54,937 nucleotides of DNA from Chloroflexota bacterium (lineage in GTDB: Bacteria > Chloroflexota > Anaerolineae > DTLA01). Under the pieces are notes generated by a model that made no database searches, was not told where the DNA came from, and saw only the letters and a list, made by a program, of their open reading frames with translations. Each line of letters begins with the position of its first letter. The stretch's first letter is position 1. This document shows positions 36,309 through 45,987 of the stretch, one piece after another. The stretch lies in the NCBI GenBank assembly GCA_014360805.1, contig JACIWU010000013.1, positions 1 to 54,937 of the forward strand, given 5' to 3'. The translations under genes and the position numbers were made by a program.

Positions 36309-37688
36309 TCATCGCGGCGGCAAGGTCGGCGTCGCCGTCGGCGCCGGCGTTGGGGTGGGCGACGGCCCCGGCGCGGTGGGCGTGAACGTGGGCGCGGGGC
36401 GGGTCGGCTCCTGAACGACCGCCGTCGGCGAGGGACTCGGAGAGAACGTGGCCGTGGGCGACAGCGCAACCGTCGCCGTCCGTGCCGGCGTGGCGGTCGG
36501 CGCCAGCGTCGCCGTAGCCGTCGGGCTGGGCAGGCGCGTGCGGGTCGGCGTCGGCGTTCCCGTGGGCGAGCGCGTGGGCGTCGGCGACTCGGTAGGGGGC
36601 AGCGGCGTGGGCGTGTACGGCGGCGGCACGGTTATCCCAGCGCCGCTCCTCACCCATGCCAGCGACCGCGCCCACACGCCGTTGTCGGTGCCCGCCAGAA
36701 GCGTCTCGTTGTCCAGCGGATCCAGCGCCAGGCTGTTCACCCCAAGCCTCCCCATGCCCTCGCGGAAGGGCTGCCATGTCCTGGCGTAGTTGTTGCTCCA
36801 GTACACGCCGTCGGGGTTTGTACCCAGGAACACCGTGCCGCGCACGGCGGGATCCACCAGCAGCGCGACGGCAAACCCCGACCCCAAACCGGCCGCGCGG
36901 CGCGTCCATGTCCCCCCGCCGTCGGTAGTCGCATACACGCTGGCCCCGGCGGCCATGTACGCCATGTTGGGTTCCACCGGATCAATGGCGATGGAGTTCA
37001 CCACCCGCTCCAGCGACAGGCGCAGCGACAGGGCCCACGTCTGGCCCCGATCCCGCGAGATGTACACTTCGCCCCGCGACGTGCCCAGCCAGAGTTCGCC
37101 CGGGCTGCGCGGGTGCACCACCAGCACCGAAGGCGCGCTGGCGGCGGCAGGGCCTCCCAGCCGCTGCCAGGTCAGCCCGCCATCGGCGCTGCGATAGATA
37201 TCCGTACCGGTGGCCGCGTACAGGATGTTCGGGTCCGACTCCAACGCCACCGCCCGAACCACATCCTTCCCGAAGTCCACGCGCAGCAAGGCCCACGACG
37301 CGGGATACGTCTGGGCGTAGAAGCCCACCGAATCCGCCCGCTCTCCCAGGGCCAGGTACAGCCGTATCTGCTCCCCATCCTGGGCTGCCAGGCGCACGCG
37401 CGGAACCTGGCCCCACGCGCCTGTGGGCAGGCCGCCGTTGAGCGCGCGCCAGCGTCCGTCCGTCAGATGCCACACGCCAAGCCCCGACGTGGTGCAGAGG
37501 TATCGGGTTTCCCCGTCGCTCCTCAAGGCATAGACGGCATCCACCTTGCTGCCCTCCATGCCCAGGGGCCGCCAGGCGTTCGCCAGAGAATCCCGCGGAA
37601 CGGCGAACACCAGCAGCAGAGGCGCGAAGAAGACCAGGCTAGCCGCTAGCGCCTGAATCACTCGGGCCCTGGTTATCGGGACTTGCAT
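36309..37688 (-). CDS. Secreted BNR/Asp-box beta-propeller protein with Pro/Thr tail
   Basis: The protein is about 459 residues long. An N-terminal hydrophobic segment (about 8-30) acts as signal or anchor. A propeller of repeated blades has Asp-box motifs SADGGLTW, SRDRGQTW and TTDGGGTW, with a related YARTWQPF, like VPS10/Ycf48-type BNR proteins. The last about 110 residues are PTPTPT/TATP repeats ending TLPPR. It is probably an envelope-exposed binding protein. The ATG at 37688, 6 nt after AGGGG, is preferred over the ATG two codons upstream, which abuts that site. Confidence 0.82.
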   Translation of the reverse strand: MQVPITRARVIQALAASLVFFAPLLLVFAVPRDSLANAWRPLGMEGSKVDAVYALRSDGETRYLCTTSGLGVWHLTDGRWRALNGGLPTGAWGQVPRVRLAAQDGEQIRLYLALGERADSVGFYAQTYPASWALLRVDFGKDVVRAVALESDPNILYAATGTDIYRSADGGLTWQRLGGPAAASAPSVLVVHPRSPGELWLGTSRGEVYISRDRGQTWALSLRLSLERVVNSIAIDPVEPNMAYMAAGASVYATTDGGGTWTRRAAGLGSGFAVALLVDPAVRGTVFLGTNPDGVYWSNNYARTWQPFREGMGRLGVNSLALDPLDNETLLAGTDNGVWARSLAWVRSGAGITVPPPYTPTPLPPTESPTPTRSPTGTPTPTRTRLPSPTATATLAPTATPARTATVALSPTATFSPSPSPTAVVQEPTRPAPTFTPTAPGPSPTPTPAPTATPTLPPR

Positions 37689-37697
37689 GGGCATCCC

Positions 37698-39167
37698 CTA
37701 GCGCGGCGGCCTCGTGGGCGTGGGCGGCACCGGCGTCGCCGTGGGCGGCTGGGTTGGCGTCGGCGGCTTTGTGGGCGGCGGCGGAGGCGGCTGGGTCGGC
37801 GGCACCGGCGTCGCCGTGGGCGGCACCGGCGTGTTCGTGGGCGCGCGCGTCCGCGTCGGCGTGCGGGTCGGCGTAGTGGTGGGCGTCGGCGTCGCATAGT
37901 TGGTGAGGATGTCGGCGATTCGCGCTTGCGCCTCGGCGGTATCCACGCCCGCCACGGCCTGCGCCTGGCCGTACTGCGCCAGCGCCTCGGTGTAGCGGCC
38001 AGCATCTCGCAGAGCATCGCCGCGCGCGATGTAGGTCTTGTACAGCCAATAGCCCGCGTTGCGAATGGGATACTCGCCCGGCGCGCTGTAGAGTTTGTTG
38101 AAACGCGCGTGGGCCAAATCAAACTCGCCATTCCCGAAGGCCACGACGCCGGCCAGGTACGACTCGGCGTCGCTCTTGATGGCCGCCACCCGACTGTCCT
38201 GCGGGTTCAGAGTCAGCGCGCTGGACAGATGCTGGATGGCGCGCCGCAGGTCGGCCACCTGGCTCGCCTGATCGTCTATCAGGCGCTTCGCCTCGTTCAC
38301 ATACGACTCAAACAGCATTTTGCGGACCAACTGCTCATTGTAGGATGGCTCCAGACTGCGGGCGCGCTCCAGGCGGTCTATCGCTTTGCCCCATTCGCCG
38401 CTCTCGTAGTAGCCCTGTCCCTCCTTGTACAGGTCGGCGACCGTCTTGCGGCGCTCCACAAACGAGGCCAACGTGCTGGCATCGCTGTAACTGGGATCTA
38501 TCTCCAGAATCTTGTTGAGTTCGGCCCAGGCCAGGTCCCACTGTTCGTTGGCAATGTACGTCCTCGCGTTCTGGTACAGGATGCTGAGATTGGACAAACG
38601 GCGTGCCTTGTCCAGGCCAAACTGCGCGCCCTTGTGATTGGGATCGCGCTCCAGAATCTGCTCGTAGATGCGGATCGCCTCTTCGTAATCCCCGACCGTC
38701 ATCTTCGCCTGGGCGCGGTTGTATAGCACATCAATGGGATCGGGCTGCTGGGTCTTGAAGATGAGGAACGCCCCAAGGGCGACGACGACCAGCACCAGCG
38801 GCCATATCAGGACGCGCCAGTTGAAGCGGATGGGGGCGCGGCGGGCCTTCGGCGGGCGCGCGACCACCTCGCGGACTTCCGGCTCCGCAGACGGCCCGGT
38901 ACGCACCGCCTCGGTCTCTGTCGCCTGGCCTTCAGGTCCCATGGCCTGGAGTTGGATGAACCAATCCAATTCGTCCAGCAGGGCGTCAATCCCAGGCCGA
39001 TTCGGCTCAAGCGCCTTGAGGCGCACGAAGTACTCCATGGCCCTCTGCCACTCGCGGCGACGGTAATGGGCCATGCCCCGTGTGTAGAGCGCCTCTGCGT
39101 CCAGTTCCTCGTCGGGGTTCGGGTCCCCAGCAGCCTCCTGGGCCATCTTATTCAGGGGATCATCCAT
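37698..39167 (-). CDS. TPR membrane protein with Pro/Thr tail
   Basis: The 489-residue protein has a cytoplasmic TPR-like segment (about 25-75, EALYTRGMAHYRRREWQRAMEYF), a membrane helix (117-137) and several extracytoplasmic TPR repeats (about 145-430) such as YEEAIRIYEQILERDPNHKGA and ARTYIANEQWDLAWAELNKILEIDPSYSD. A tail of PTPT/PPT repeats ends it. The ATG at 39167 follows GGGAGGGG. TPRs on both membrane sides suggest a scaffold linking cytoplasmic and envelope partners. It is preceded by a 135-bp gap. Confidence 0.83.
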   Translation of the reverse strand: MDDPLNKMAQEAAGDPNPDEELDAEALYTRGMAHYRRREWQRAMEYFVRLKALEPNRPGIDALLDELDWFIQLQAMGPEGQATETEAVRTGPSAEPEVREVVARPPKARRAPIRFNWRVLIWPLVLVVVALGAFLIFKTQQPDPIDVLYNRAQAKMTVGDYEEAIRIYEQILERDPNHKGAQFGLDKARRLSNLSILYQNARTYIANEQWDLAWAELNKILEIDPSYSDASTLASFVERRKTVADLYKEGQGYYESGEWGKAIDRLERARSLEPSYNEQLVRKMLFESYVNEAKRLIDDQASQVADLRRAIQHLSSALTLNPQDSRVAAIKSDAESYLAGVVAFGNGEFDLAHARFNKLYSAPGEYPIRNAGYWLYKTYIARGDALRDAGRYTEALAQYGQAQAVAGVDTAEAQARIADILTNYATPTPTTTPTRTPTRTRAPTNTPVPPTATPVPPTQPPPPPPTKPPTPTQPPTATPVPPTPTRPPR

Positions 39168-39246
39168 AGCCCCTCCCGATGCCCAGGCGCGGTGCAACAT
39201 ACTGCAACTCGCATTCTTCTCCCCCCAAGCATTCCAAAACCTCAAA

Positions 39247-39277
39247 CGGCGGCAACTCGTTTGGCCTCGTGCCGCCG
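39247..39277 (-). terminator. Possible intrinsic terminator or attenuator after the giant repeat gene
   Basis: CGGCGGCA (39247-39254) pairs with TGCCGCCG (39270-39277), an 8-bp stem with a 15-nt loop. On the minus strand it is followed by GTTTGAGGTTTTGG, a weak T-rich stretch. It lies in the 135-bp gap between the giant gene's stop and the TPR gene. Confidence 0.35.
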
Positions 39278-39302
39278 ACACGACGCGCTTCGCCGCGGCC
39301 CC

Positions 39303-42300
39303 CTAGCGTCTCGGGCGCCCCTCCGTCAGCGGTATGGCCCAAAGCGCCTCGGGCACATCCTGCGGCCCAACGGCCGACGTGCGCCCGGCGCGCGTGCCGT
39401 CAAAGTTCAGCGGCACCAGCGGCAGGCGCACCTTTGGCGCAAGCCGCGTGCGCACCTGTACCCCATCCACCAGCGTCCACGTGTTGTACCAGCCCAGCCC
39501 CTGCTGCGGGTCGTAATCGTACTCGCGGTTCCAGTTGGCGAACTCCACGGTGATCGTCTGCCCGGCGTAGGGCGACAGGTCTATCTGCGCGTAGCGCCAG
39601 CCCAGGTCCCGCAGAATCAGCACCGACGTGATCGGCTCTGTGAAGTTGCCGTCGCGCAGGACTAACTGCGGCGAGCCGCCTTGCCGCGTGATCGTTACGT
39701 CAAACGAATCGTAGAGCATCCCATCGCTCCCCACGACCACGTCATACGTGTAGATATGATACCAGAAACTCAAGACCGGGGTCAACACCTGGTCGGCGGT
39801 GGGCACGGTGAACGTCTGCGACATGCACGCCGCCCCGACCGGCACGCTGGGCAACGTGTCCGTGCGCGTGTAGGCGGGGTCGCCCAGGCGGGCCACCCAG
39901 CCCTCAACCCCGCGATAGTCCGTGGCGCGCACCACGCTGCGGTTGAACCTGGGCGTGCAGCCCAGCGTCCAGCCGCTGAAGCTGCCGGTCTCCAGGTCAC
40001 CGTTCACCACCGGCGAGACCTGCACCAGGATTTGGGCCGACAGGGGATAGTCGCCCTGGTTGCCCGCAACATCCCGCGCGCGGGCCCTGAAGCCATAGGT
40101 GTGCCCCCGCTGTCCCACATACGGCGCCGACGTCAGGTCGGTGTTGGTGAGCCAGTCGGTCCAGGCGCCGCCAAGACCATCGACCACCTGCACATCGTAA
40201 CGCGCCAGGCCCGACCCGGGCGCAGGATCCAGCCCCACCCACGACACGGTGAAGTTCGTACCGGTCTGGAACGAACCAGGCGGGATGAACGCCACGATAG
40301 GCGCCGTGCGGTCAATGCGGAACGACACCGTAATCACACCCGACTCGTTGCCGGCCACATCCGCAGCCTTGTAGGCCACTGTGTGATCGCCGTCCGTGCT
40401 CACAACGACGGAATTGCCCGTCTGCCACGAGCCTCCGTTCACTCGGTACCGGGTGGCGGCCAGGCCCGATAGCGTGTCGGTGGCCGCGAATGTTACCGTA
40501 ACCGGCGACACGTACCAGTTCTCGGAGCCTAGCGTGCCCGCCAGGGTGTGCGTAACGGTAGGCGGCAGCGCGTCGCGGCGGATCGCCCGCGGCAGCCAGG
40601 CGTAGTTCTGATAGCCCACGTTCCCGGCCACGTCTTCCAGCCAGACGTACAGGTCATGCTCGCCGTTGGCCGTAACGTTGATGGAGGCGCTGGGGACCAC
40701 AACGGCCACGCGCGTCCCGTCCGTCGGCCCGGATGGCGGGGCGTTGAGTTTGTAGTACATCGCCGCGATGCCGGAATCATCGGCGGGCAGCGGGTTCTTC
40801 CAGGTTACCGTGAAGGTGCTGCCCCTGGACCACCCCGAAGGCGTTACGCGCACATCGGTTGGGGCGGCGGGCGGCCGATTGTCCATGCGGACGGTGAGGG
40901 AGCGCACGACTTCCACATTGCCTGCCGCGTCCAGCCCGCGGTACTCCACGACGTGCTTGCCGGGCGTGCTGATCGCCGCCATCGCCGTGGCGACGCCCGT
41001 CTCGGTAACCCACGCCGACGCATCTACCCGATAGGCCACGCCGGAAACGCCGGACAGCCCCGGCTGATCCTGCGACACGAAAGTAACGGTAACCGGCGAA
41101 GTGAACCAGGCGTTGTTGCCCAGCGTGCCGTTCAGCGAGGCATTCGTGATGGGCGGCAGCGGGTCGTACAGGAACGCATTGATGCGGGCGGCACGGTTCA
41201 CAAAACTGGTGTTCCCCGCCATGTCGCGCAGCCAGACGGTGATGCTGTGCCTGCCCTCGCCAGACACGGTGATGTCGTCAATGCGGGTGCCGCCGGGGAC
41301 ATACGTGCCGTCGGTGTTGAACGTCGGCTCGGCGTCCAGTTTATAGTAGGCGCCTGCAATCCCCGACGTGTCCGCCGGCGGGGTCCACGAGATGCTGAAG
41401 TGGTTCACGTTGGTCCACGTCGTGGGCGAAGGCGTCAAATCCATCGGCATTCCGGGCGCTGTGGTGTCAATGCGCACCGGGCTTGCCTGCGGTTCGCCCC
41501 GATTCCCCGCCTCGTCCACGCCGTAATGCTCCAGGACGTGGTCGCCATCGGCGGAGATGCCCACGGTGTTGCCTTTGACCCACGGGCCACCGTCCAGCCG
41601 GTAGTACACCTCGCCCTCGGCCGGGCCGGATGTCGTATCCGTAACGGAGATTGTAACGCCGACCGACGAGCGATACCACCCGTTGTCGCCGACCGCGCCG
41701 CTGATCTGGATGCTGCTGGTGGGCGGAATCGTGTCCACGCGCACCGTGCCCGACATGACCTCGCTCTCGTTGCCCGCGCGGTCAATGGCGTAGTAGTAGA
41801 ACGTGCGCGTCCCTTCGCCGCCCACGACGAACGTCTTGCCCGACAGCCACGGGCCGATCGTCCCCATGCGATAGCGATACCCGTCTTCCCCCACGCCCGA
41901 TGTGGCGTCGGTGCCGTCCAGAATCACGGTAACCGGCGACGTGTACCACCCCGTCGCGCTCAACGTGCCCGACAGGGTGTGCGTAACCGACGGCGCGGCC
42001 GTGTCTATGCCCACGCTGTACGCATGGGTGGCCTCTACGTTGCCGGCGTTGTCGGTGGAATAGTACTCAAACGTGTGGACGCCATCGCCCGACATCACGA
42101 ACGAAGCCGTGGTGGTGAGCCATGCGCCCGCGTCCACCTGGTAGAAGCGCTGATCCACGCCGGACAGCCCCGGCTGATCCACCGCGGTCAGGGTGGCTGT
42201 TACCGCGCCACGGAACCAGCCATTGTCGCCGGCTGGCCCCGAAAGGGCATGGGTCGTCTGGGGCGGCGTGGCGTCGTACTTGAACATGCCCGGCCACACC

Positions 42301-45300
42301 AGGCGGCGGTTGTGGTTCACGTTGCCCGCGTTGTCCTGAAGCCACAGGTGGATATCCCAAACCCCCTCGGCCGGCACGCTGATGTCCGTGATGGTGTTGG
42401 TGGTGCTGACGAAGCGCACAGCGTCGGTGGGCGAGGTCGGCGGCGTGAACTTGTAGTACGCGCCGGCAATGCCCGACAGGTCGGGCGCGTTCGTCCAGGT
42501 TACGGTGAACACGTTGGTATTCTTCCAGCCGTCGTAGTACTGCGGCTCGGTGGGCGCGAAGGGCGCGGTATTGTCCACGATGAACGTAGATGGCGTCGGC
42601 GGATCTTGCGCGTTGCCGGCCTTATCCGTCGGGCGCATCTGCACGGTGTAGATGGCTTCCACCGGCGGCGCAAAGGTGTAGGCCCAGGTCTCGGCGCCGG
42701 TGGCGCGCAACCACACCGGACTCCCCACCCACACGCTGCCGGAGAAGTACTTGCTGTCCGAACTGCGCTGCAGGGTGAAGTCCACGAAATCCACGCCTAC
42801 GCCCGCATCGGCAGCCGTTCCGGCGATGGCGCCGGGCCATGTGGCCGTGCGGTAGGCCGCCGACGTCTCCAGGGTAGCCGTCGGCGGCGTGCTGTCGTAG
42901 ATGAACTGGCCGGTCCCGTAGGTCAACTCCGGATTGCCCGAGACGCTCCACGCGCGAGATTGCACCGTGTAGGTAACCGACTCCGTCGGACTGAAGGGGT
43001 AACTCCAGTTCAGGGTCCCCGTCGCCGTGAGCCACTGGGAGGTCAACTGCCAACCGCTGCCGTTGTAGTACTTGTCGTCCGTGCTGCGCTGTACGGTGAT
43101 CTCCACGCGGGCGACGCCCGAAACCCCCGCCGAGGCCGTGCCGGTGATGGCACCCGTCCACGTGGTGGCGCGGTAGAAGCCCACCGTGCCCACGATGGAG
43201 TCGGGCTCCTGCACGTCCAGCGCGAACGAGGCGCTGCCGTAGGTGGTCTCGGTGTTGCCGGCCTTGTCCACGGCGCGCGAGGTTACGGTGTACACCCGGT
43301 CCGACTCGGGACTGAACGGGTAGGTCCAGGTCGTCGTGCCGGTCGCGGTGATCCACGTCTGCGCAACCTGCCAGACGGCGCCGTTCCAGTACCTTCCATC
43401 ACCCGAACGCTGCACCGTGATGGCCGCGGCCAGCACGCCCGAAGTGGCATCGGTAGCCGTGCCGGTGATGGCGCCTGTCCACGTCAGGGCGTTGTAGTAG
43501 CCGCTGGTGGCCACCTGCGAATCGGGCGGCTGGAGGTCGTAGCAGAACGAACTGCTCGCATAGACGGATTGGATGTTCCCTGCCACGTCCAGCGCCCGCG
43601 AACGCACCGTGTACGTCAAGCCATCCGTTGGCGTGAAGGCGTACTGCCAGGCATCCGTGCCCGTGGCCAGAAGCCAAAACTCCGTCGCCTGCCAGCCGGA
43701 CCCGTTATAGTAGTAGTTATCGGGTCTCTGCACCGTCAGTTCCACCCGCTGGAGGCCCGAGCCTTCGTCCGAGGCCGTGCCGGTAATCTGCCCCGTCCAC
43801 GTATCCAGGCGGTAGAAGCCGGAGGTCGCGATGGCCGAGACGGGGATGGCCGCGTCGTAGGAGAAGGTGGATTGCGACGGCGTCGTCTGCTCGTTGCCCG
43901 CGCGGTCGGTGGCCTTGGCACGCACCGTGTACGTCTCGCCGTGCTGGGGCGAGAACGGGTACGACCAGTTGGCCGTGCCTGTGGCGGGCAGCCAGATCTC
44001 AATCGGCTGCCACGTTGTCCCGTTCCAGAACGTGTTGTCCGACTTCTTGATGGACAGCGCCACCGACTGTAGCCCCGACTCGGCATCCGCCGCGGTGCCG
44101 GTGATGGCCCCCGACCACGTCAGCGGCCCGTAGTAGCCGGATACACCCACCGTGGACGTGGGGTCGGTGCCGTCGTAGGAGAATGACGCTGAGCCGTAAG
44201 TGGTCTGCTCGTTGCCCGCGCGGTCGGTGGCCCTGGACTGCACCGTGTACGTGATGCCCTGCGTCGGGGTGAACGGGTAGGTCCAGGCGTTGGTGCCCGA
44301 GGCCAGCAGCCACGTGGGTGAGGACGCCCACCCGCTGCCGTCATAGTACTGGCCGTCGGGGCGGCGCACGGTAATGTGCACCACATCCACGCCCACGAAG
44401 TCATCCGACGCCAGGCCGGCGATGGTGCCGGTCCACGCCGTCTTGCCCAGCAGCCCGCTGGTGGTTACCGAGGACGTGGGGACGCCGCTGTCGTAGACGA
44501 GCGTGCCCGTGCCGTAGGCAGTTTGCTGGTTGCCGGCGGCATCCTGGGCGCGGGACTGGATGGTGTAGGTCTTGCCGTGCTCCGGCGCGAACGGATAGTG
44601 CCAGGCCGTCGTGCCGCTGGCGAGCAGCCACACCGGAGTGGCTTGCCACCACGAGCCGTTGTAGTACTGATTGGTGTCGCCGCGCTGGATGGTGATGTCC
44701 ACCCGTGCAACGCCCGATTCGGCGTCCTCGGCGGTTCCGGTGATGTTGCCCGTCCACGTGAGAGTCCCATAGTAGCCGCTGGTGCCCACGGCCGAGGTGG
44801 GCAGCCCGATGTCCAGCATGAACGTGGCCGCCGCCGACAGAGGGGATTGCACGTTGCCCACGTTATCGGTGGCGCGCGAACGCACTTCGTAGGTCATCCC
44901 CGGCTCGGGCGTGAAGGCGTAGGACCACGATTCTGTGCCGCTGGCGAGCAGCCACACGGCCGAGCCGACCCACCCGCTGCCGTCGTAGTACAGGCCGTCG
45001 TTCACGCGCCTCAGCGTGATCTCCACCTTCTGCACGCCGGAACCCACGTCGCTGGCCGTGCCCGTGATGAAGCCCGTCCACGTGGCGGCGCGGTAGAAGC
45101 CCGACGTCCCGACGGCCGAGGTGGGAGCGGTGTTGTCAAAGTGGATGGTGCCCGAGCCGAGCGCGGTCTGCACCAGGCCGGCCACATCCGTGGCGCGCGA
45201 GGACACGTTGTAGGTTACGGTCTCGGTGGGCGCGAAAGAATAGGACCAACTCGTCGTGCCGGTGGCCAGGAGCCACAAGGGACTCCCCTGCCAGCCGACG

Positions 45301-45944
45301 CCGTTGTAGTACTGATTGTTGTCGCCGCGCTGGATGAGGATGTCCACCCGCGCAACGCCCGACGTGGCATCCGACGCCGTGCCCGTGATGACCGAGAGGG
45401 TCTTGAACCAGCCGTCGGTCGTTACCGAAGAGGCGGGCGCTGTGGAGTCCACCTGGAGCGGATAGGCCGGGCTGGTCTCCGTCATCGCGGCCCCGTCCAG
45501 GATACGAAACATGATGAGGTTGTCGGTGGCCGAGTCGGGCAGGAACAGGTTGGTAACGGTCATCCGCTTGGTGGTCGTCAGGTCGCCGGCGATGGAAAGG
45601 CCCGTCTGCCCCCACGAGAACCAGGACCCGCCGCCATCGGTGGAGTACGAGTATTGCGCCGTGGTATCCTGTAGCCCGTCCGCGTCGGTAACGGAGACGC
45701 TGGCCGAGACCAGGCTCTGGGTGATCCAGCCCGTGGGCGCGAACTCGTCCCACGTGGCCGCCTCGGCCGCCTGGGGCGGTACTGGGGGCGCGGCGGGGGT
45801 GTCCAGGAAGCCCGCATGGGGAGTAACGCCCGCGCGAGCCGCCTGGCCGCCAATGAAGAAGACCCCCAGCAGCAAGAGGCCCGCGACGCCAAACGCAACA
45901 GCAAGGCGAATGCCCTGTTGCCTTCGGGTTTCAGTGTTTTTCAT
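39303..45944 (-). CDS. Giant secreted repeat protein (2,213 residues) with OmpL47-type and Ig-like repeats
   Basis: A signal peptide (about 1-38, cleavage near ARA-G) precedes an N-terminal beta region. Nine tandem repeats of about 106 residues follow, each with GxYRxxTWTGxITGTAxD, xGVxRVxITxQR, YYNGSGW, WLLASGT and SYPFxP. Then come about five OmpL47-type repeats (VTHTLSGT, GWYTSPVTV, VDEAGN) alternating with four FN3-like segments (SGIAGAYYKL). A jelly-roll-like C-terminal domain contains YAQIDLSPYAGQTITVEF and ends RLPLVPLNF plus a 37-residue tail. The ATG at 45944 has a weak GGAG upstream. A surface adhesin or glycan-interacting envelope protein is plausible; the function is unknown. Confidence 0.85.
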   Translation of the reverse strand: MKNTETRRQQGIRLAVAFGVAGLLLLGVFFIGGQAARAGVTPHAGFLDTPAAPPVPPQAAEAATWDEFAPTGWITQSLVSASVSVTDADGLQDTTAQYSYSTDGGGSWFSWGQTGLSIAGDLTTTKRMTVTNLFLPDSATDNLIMFRILDGAAMTETSPAYPLQVDSTAPASSVTTDGWFKTLSVITGTASDATSGVARVDILIQRGDNNQYYNGVGWQGSPLWLLATGTTSWSYSFAPTETVTYNVSSRATDVAGLVQTALGSGTIHFDNTAPTSAVGTSGFYRAATWTGFITGTASDVGSGVQKVEITLRRVNDGLYYDGSGWVGSAVWLLASGTESWSYAFTPEPGMTYEVRSRATDNVGNVQSPLSAAATFMLDIGLPTSAVGTSGYYGTLTWTGNITGTAEDAESGVARVDITIQRGDTNQYYNGSWWQATPVWLLASGTTAWHYPFAPEHGKTYTIQSRAQDAAGNQQTAYGTGTLVYDSGVPTSSVTTSGLLGKTAWTGTIAGLASDDFVGVDVVHITVRRPDGQYYDGSGWASSPTWLLASGTNAWTYPFTPTQGITYTVQSRATDRAGNEQTTYGSASFSYDGTDPTSTVGVSGYYGPLTWSGAITGTAADAESGLQSVALSIKKSDNTFWNGTTWQPIEIWLPATGTANWSYPFSPQHGETYTVRAKATDRAGNEQTTPSQSTFSYDAAIPVSAIATSGFYRLDTWTGQITGTASDEGSGLQRVELTVQRPDNYYYNGSGWQATEFWLLATGTDAWQYAFTPTDGLTYTVRSRALDVAGNIQSVYASSSFCYDLQPPDSQVATSGYYNALTWTGAITGTATDATSGVLAAAITVQRSGDGRYWNGAVWQVAQTWITATGTTTWTYPFSPESDRVYTVTSRAVDKAGNTETTYGSASFALDVQEPDSIVGTVGFYRATTWTGAITGTASAGVSGVARVEITVQRSTDDKYYNGSGWQLTSQWLTATGTLNWSYPFSPTESVTYTVQSRAWSVSGNPELTYGTGQFIYDSTPPTATLETSAAYRTATWPGAIAGTAADAGVGVDFVDFTLQRSSDSKYFSGSVWVGSPVWLRATGAETWAYTFAPPVEAIYTVQMRPTDKAGNAQDPPTPSTFIVDNTAPFAPTEPQYYDGWKNTNVFTVTWTNAPDLSGIAGAYYKFTPPTSPTDAVRFVSTTNTITDISVPAEGVWDIHLWLQDNAGNVNHNRRLVWPGMFKYDATPPQTTHALSGPAGDNGWFRGAVTATLTAVDQPGLSGVDQRFYQVDAGAWLTTTASFVMSGDGVHTFEYYSTDNAGNVEATHAYSVGIDTAAPSVTHTLSGTLSATGWYTSPVTVILDGTDATSGVGEDGYRYRMGTIGPWLSGKTFVVGGEGTRTFYYYAIDRAGNESEVMSGTVRVDTIPPTSSIQISGAVGDNGWYRSSVGVTISVTDTTSGPAEGEVYYRLDGGPWVKGNTVGISADGDHVLEHYGVDEAGNRGEPQASPVRIDTTAPGMPMDLTPSPTTWTNVNHFSISWTPPADTSGIAGAYYKLDAEPTFNTDGTYVPGGTRIDDITVSGEGRHSITVWLRDMAGNTSFVNRAARINAFLYDPLPPITNASLNGTLGNNAWFTSPVTVTFVSQDQPGLSGVSGVAYRVDASAWVTETGVATAMAAISTPGKHVVEYRGLDAAGNVEVVRSLTVRMDNRPPAAPTDVRVTPSGWSRGSTFTVTWKNPLPADDSGIAAMYYKLNAPPSGPTDGTRVAVVVPSASINVTANGEHDLYVWLEDVAGNVGYQNYAWLPRAIRRDALPPTVTHTLAGTLGSENWYVSPVTVTFAATDTLSGLAATRYRVNGGSWQTGNSVVVSTDGDHTVAYKAADVAGNESGVITVSFRIDRTAPIVAFIPPGSFQTGTNFTVSWVGLDPAPGSGLARYDVQVVDGLGGAWTDWLTNTDLTSAPYVGQRGHTYGFRARARDVAGNQGDYPLSAQILVQVSPVVNGDLETGSFSGWTLGCTPRFNRSVVRATDYRGVEGWVARLGDPAYTRTDTLPSVPVGAACMSQTFTVPTADQVLTPVLSFWYHIYTYDVVVGSDGMLYDSFDVTITRQGGSPQLVLRDGNFTEPITSVLILRDLGWRYAQIDLSPYAGQTITVEFANWNREYDYDPQQGLGWYNTWTLVDGVQVRTRLAPKVRLPLVPLNFDGTRAGRTSAVGPQDVPEALWAIPLTEGRPRR
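42565..45430 (-). repeat. Nine tandem about 318-bp coding repeats
   Basis: The nine repeats of the giant protein are visible as DNA repeats of about 318 bp carrying recurring sequences such as GTGCCGGTGATG and TTGTAGTA. They are divergent enough to be distinguished, so the array is old. Recombination between repeats could change repeat number. Confidence 0.8.
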
Positions 45945-45987
45945 AAGACTACCGCTCCGCAATGCGAATACCGGGGCAGCCCCGGCG

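Noticed and set aside
42565-45430. Regular repeats that could be mistaken for CRISPR or satellite DNA
   Set aside because: They are about 318 bp apart, in frame and encode protein repeats, with no unique spacers of constant size.
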